NCBI GenBank assembly: GCA_965198025.1
Contig: OZ240237.1
Coordinates: 1,426,001-1,490,000 of the forward strand
Origin: CAYWWM01 sp965198025
Lineage (GTDB): Bacteria; Acidobacteriota; Terriglobia; 2-12-FULL-54-10
DNA length: 64,000 bases
Direction: 5' to 3'
Positions 61,822 to 64,000 of the stretch are shown here, in pieces. How positions within the stretch are numbered: the first letter of the stretch is position 1; each line of letters opens with the position of its first letter. Below the pieces are notes generated by a model. That model had not been told where the DNA came from. It saw nothing but the letters and a program-made list of their open reading frames with translations, and made no database searches. The position numbers were made by a program, and so were the translations under genes.

Positions 61822-63069
61822 TCATTCACCCTCCGCTTCCTCCAACAGCCCCGCCATCATCAAGATGGCCAGCAGCAGCCGCTTCAGACCGAACTCGCGG
61901 CCGCGCGGGTCGAACCACTCCTGCACGGTGTGTGCGTCTCCGCTGGAGCCGCCGCCTCCCGTAGCGATCGCTTCAATCCCGAGCGATAGGGGAATGTTGG
62001 CGTCGGTTGAGGAACGCTCCAGACGGCTGCGATTGCCCAGATGCCGGTCCACTTCCTGCATCGTCGCCAGGATACGCGCTGATTCGGGTAGCTCGGCCAC
62101 GGGCCGGTCTCCGAGCATTGTGATCCTTGCATCGAGATTTCCCGTAGCGCGACCGGACTCCTGCCGCACAGCCGTTTTCACAGCCTCTTCCAGCGCCCCC
62201 GTCAGGCGCTCGATTTCTTCGGGCTGCGTGGAGCGGATATCCACCTTCATCCACGCTGACTCCGGAATCGCGTTGATCGCCGTTCCGCCGTGAATCATGC
62301 CCACGTTCAAGGCCGTGCGGGGATTCTCGGGCAGGGAAACGCGGCTCAATTCCGCGATTGCGCTCGAGAGAACATGAACCGGATTGACTCTGCCGAAATC
62401 GCTCCAGCTGTGCCCGCCCGGACCGTTGATTTCCACCTGAAACCGTCGGCTCCCGATGCCCGCCACCGTGATGTGGCTCGTCGAGGAGCCATCCAGCACG
62501 AACACGCCCGCCGTCCTCCGGCACAGTTCCGGTTGCGCAAACAGGTGGCGCATCCCGTACAGGTCGCCTTCTCCTTCCTCCCCCACGGTTGCCGCGAACA
62601 GCAGTGACTGGTTTGTGGTGATCTCCGACTTCTCGATCACCGCCAGGATTCCCAGTATGGCCGCCAGCCCCGCCCCGTTGTCAGAGATGCCCGGCGCCCA
62701 CATGCGGCCGTTGGTGCGTCGCACGGTGATGGGAACTCCCGGGGGCACCACCGTATCGAGATGCGCCGCGATCACCACCAGCCCGTTGCTCACTCCGGGC
62801 CTTTCGGCGAGCGCGTTGCCCGCAGAATCGATGCGCACATTGCGCAACCCGAGAGCCCGGAAGAAGCTCGCCATCCGTTCTGCCCGGGCTGATTCATGGA
62901 AGGTTGGCGCGGAAATCTCGGTGAGTTCGATCTGGCTCTGGTCAAGCCATTCGCGCAAATCCTGCACGGTGCGCATCGTGCGCATCCAGACCGGGTGCGC
63001 CACGATCTCGGAGAGGGTGATCAGCGTGCGGTGGCCGGCTCGTAGATCGCTGGGACGGGATGCTGCCAT
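61822..63069 (-). CDS. M20-family zinc peptidase
   Basis: About 415 residues. Metal and catalytic motifs: AAHLDTVVPP, WAPGISDNGAGLAAI, GEEGEGDLYGM, and His in the GPGGHSWSDFG dimerisation region. It resembles tripeptidase-like or dipeptidase-like M20 members. I took ATG 63069; a longer frame upstream overlaps the small CxxC gene. It is distinct from the M20 gene in the lysine cluster. Confidence 0.88.
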   Translation of the reverse strand: MAASRPSDLRAGHRTLITLSEIVAHPVWMRTMRTVQDLREWLDQSQIELTEISAPTFHESARAERMASFFRALGLRNVRIDSAGNALAERPGVSNGLVVIAAHLDTVVPPGVPITVRRTNGRMWAPGISDNGAGLAAILGILAVIEKSEITTNQSLLFAATVGEEGEGDLYGMRHLFAQPELCRRTAGVFVLDGSSTSHITVAGIGSRRFQVEINGPGGHSWSDFGRVNPVHVLSSAIAELSRVSLPENPRTALNVGMIHGGTAINAIPESAWMKVDIRSTQPEEIERLTGALEEAVKTAVRQESGRATGNLDARITMLGDRPVAELPESARILATMQEVDRHLGNRSRLERSSTDANIPLSLGIEAIATGGGGSSGDAHTVQEWFDPRGREFGLKRLLLAILMMAGLLEEAEGE

Positions 63070-63095
63070 GCTCAATTCTTTCGGGAGGATTTCGG

Positions 63096-63350
63096 TCAGA
63101 ATTGCAAGGTCCGGGTTCGCTGTTCGTAGCCAGCCGCCGGTTTGTAGATGGTGTGGCAATGCTCGCAGCGGTAGAGTTCGTCTCCGTGCTGCTGCTTGAG
63201 GTCATCGCCCGCTGTATACCATCGTTTCAGGTGCCCGGCGCAAAGCTTTCCCTTGGCGTTCTTTTCGTTGCAGGCGCGCTGAAACGGAAGGCATGTCTTG
63301 ATCTTGGGCGCAGCCGGAGCCGGGGTCTCGGGAGTAGATGCGTCAGCCAT
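63096..63350 (-). CDS. Small Cys-rich (zinc-ribbon-like) protein
   Basis: An 84-residue protein with Cys in KTCLPFQRACNEKN, GKLCAGHLKRWY and YRCEHCHTIYKP, so probably a zinc site. The start ATG 63350 is used; another at 63380 adds ten residues. It is 26 bases upstream of the M20 peptidase start on the same strand. Function unknown. Confidence 0.65.
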   Translation of the reverse strand: MADASTPETPAPAAPKIKTCLPFQRACNEKNAKGKLCAGHLKRWYTAGDDLKQQHGDELYRCEHCHTIYKPAAGYEQRTRTLQF

Positions 63351-63566
63351 GGGTTTGGTTCGTTCCTCCTCATCCGGCAAGCCGGAGCGAAATGGTGAAT
63401 TCCGAATCCAAGTTCCGACCGGGCCATGGTCGGAAACGGGATTCCCGGTCCAGTCTATTGTACCGGGATGGGGGGTTCACTTGGCAAGACCACCCGGGTA
63501 GCCCGGCTCGGCGGCCCGTCTGTCCCAGTATGGATTCCAGACGATAATCGGAACAATAACATTCTT

Positions 63567-63602
63567 CCGAAGGAACGGAAAGAACCGAAGGAACCGAAGG
63601 AA
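63567..63602. repeat. 9-bp tandem repeat (CCGAARGAA), second locus
   Basis: Four units of CCGAAGGAA / CGGAAAGAA / CCGAAGGAA / CCGAAGGAA. The same unit as in aroA (14019-14050). Here it is not in a gene; it directly follows the 3' end of the nucleotidyltransferase gene. Confidence 0.85.
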
Positions 63603-63605
63603 CAC

Positions 63606-64000
63606 CTAAATCCCTTCCGGCTGCTTGGCGCGGACGGACTGTGCGACGAGGTTCGAGGCCAGGCGCAGCGATTCAAACGTCCCAGCATCGGTCCACCAGC
63701 CTTCAAGAATGCTGTGGCTGAGCAAACCTTCTTCAAGGTAACTGTTGTTGAGGTCGGTGATTTCCAGCTCTCCGCGGCCTGAAGGGACGAGCTTGGCGAT
63801 GCGTTCGAAGACCGTGGCATCATAGAAATAGATTCCAATCACGGCGTACTTGGAAGCCGGATTCTTGGGCTTTTCCTCGACGCGGACGATGCGGCCGTCA
63901 TCAAAGACCGGGACGCCAAAACGCTGCGGGTCGGGGACTTCCTTGAGCACGATGTGGGCGCCGCGGCCTTGCTCGCGGTAGGCTTCGGCAATGGGAGCGA
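63606..64000 (-). CDS. Sugar nucleotidyltransferase (RmlA/RfbA-type), C-terminal part
   Basis: About 130 residues of a glucose-1-phosphate thymidylyltransferase-type enzyme; the N-terminal part with the nucleotide-binding motif is outside the window. Visible: VEEKPKNPASKYAVIGIYFY, GELEITDLNNSYLEEG and GWWTDAGTFESLRLAS, the family C-terminal half. Likely makes dTDP-glucose for dTDP-rhamnose or similar. The 9-bp repeat lies just after its stop. Confidence 0.82.
   Translation of the reverse strand, partial: APIAEAYREQGRGAHIVLKEVPDPQRFGVPVFDDGRIVRVEEKPKNPASKYAVIGIYFYDATVFERIAKLVPSGRGELEITDLNNSYLEEGLLSHSILEGWWTDAGTFESLRLASNLVAQSVRAKQPEGI

Overview
The window looks like a chromosomal segment of a GC-rich Gram-negative bacterium, most likely an Acidobacteriota member. 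This is inference. It rests on the Oar-like TonB-dependent receptor with an N-terminal carboxypeptidase-regulatory domain, the DUF507 protein, the split Rieske/cytochrome b complex with an octaheme cytochrome, and short GC-rich palindromes of the kind common in that phylum. No rRNA operon or CRISPR array is visible; one tRNA, the initiator tRNA-Met, is present.

Layout. 1-8.7 kb: end of an amidohydrolase, a His/Cys-rich exported protein with a TonB-dependent receptor, a stand-alone GvpL/F-like protein, then a minus-strand lysine/diaminopimelate cluster (M20 deacylase, asd, small coiled-coil protein, dapB). 8.7-12.9 kb: a decayed accessory patch with an IS1380 fragment, a MerB-like organomercurial lyase between two identical 76-bp repeats, a degenerate 1284-bp IS3/IS407 element with both inverted repeats, palindromes, and a toxin-antitoxin pair with a frameshifted toxin. 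13-24 kb: aroA with an in-frame 9-bp tandem repeat, phoH-ybeY-corC-like-era, an NtrYX-like two-component system, and two oligopeptide ABC permeases. 24-28 kb: a metal cassette (multicopper oxidase, ZIP transporter, DtxR-type regulator). 28-31.5 kb: a SLC13-type transporter, a tiny zinc ribbon missed by length cut-offs, and a UbiD-type decarboxylase.

31.7-43.1 kb is the respiratory core: Rieske protein, cytochrome b in two pieces, a 1030-residue octaheme cytochrome c, a cupredoxin-like lipoprotein, heme O and heme A synthesis (ctaB, ctaA), an ABC exporter and a DUF420 protein. Together they suggest a quinol-oxidising bc-type complex passing electrons to a heme-A oxidase encoded elsewhere. 43.2-46.3 kb: a PQQ/heme alcohol dehydrogenase and an unusual HEAT/lipoyl-like membrane protein. 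46.3-48 kb: a second decayed patch (fused remnants of a gluconate-dehydrogenase-type pair, an AT-rich tract, an IS3 orfA fragment).

48-64 kb is mostly housekeeping: ferredoxin, LytM-type peptidase, a beta-propeller gene split by an in-frame TGA, initiator tRNA, the ffh-rpsP-khpA-rimM-trmD-rplS-rnhB operon, an M48 protease, DUF507, ychF, fabH, an M20 peptidase, and the end of a sugar nucleotidyltransferase gene.

I do not see a clearly undescribed defence or mobile system. The best candidates for novelty are the octaheme-containing bc-type operon, the MCO/ZIP/DtxR cassette, the repeat-flanked MerB homologue, the TGA-interrupted propeller, and the HEAT/lipoyl fusion.
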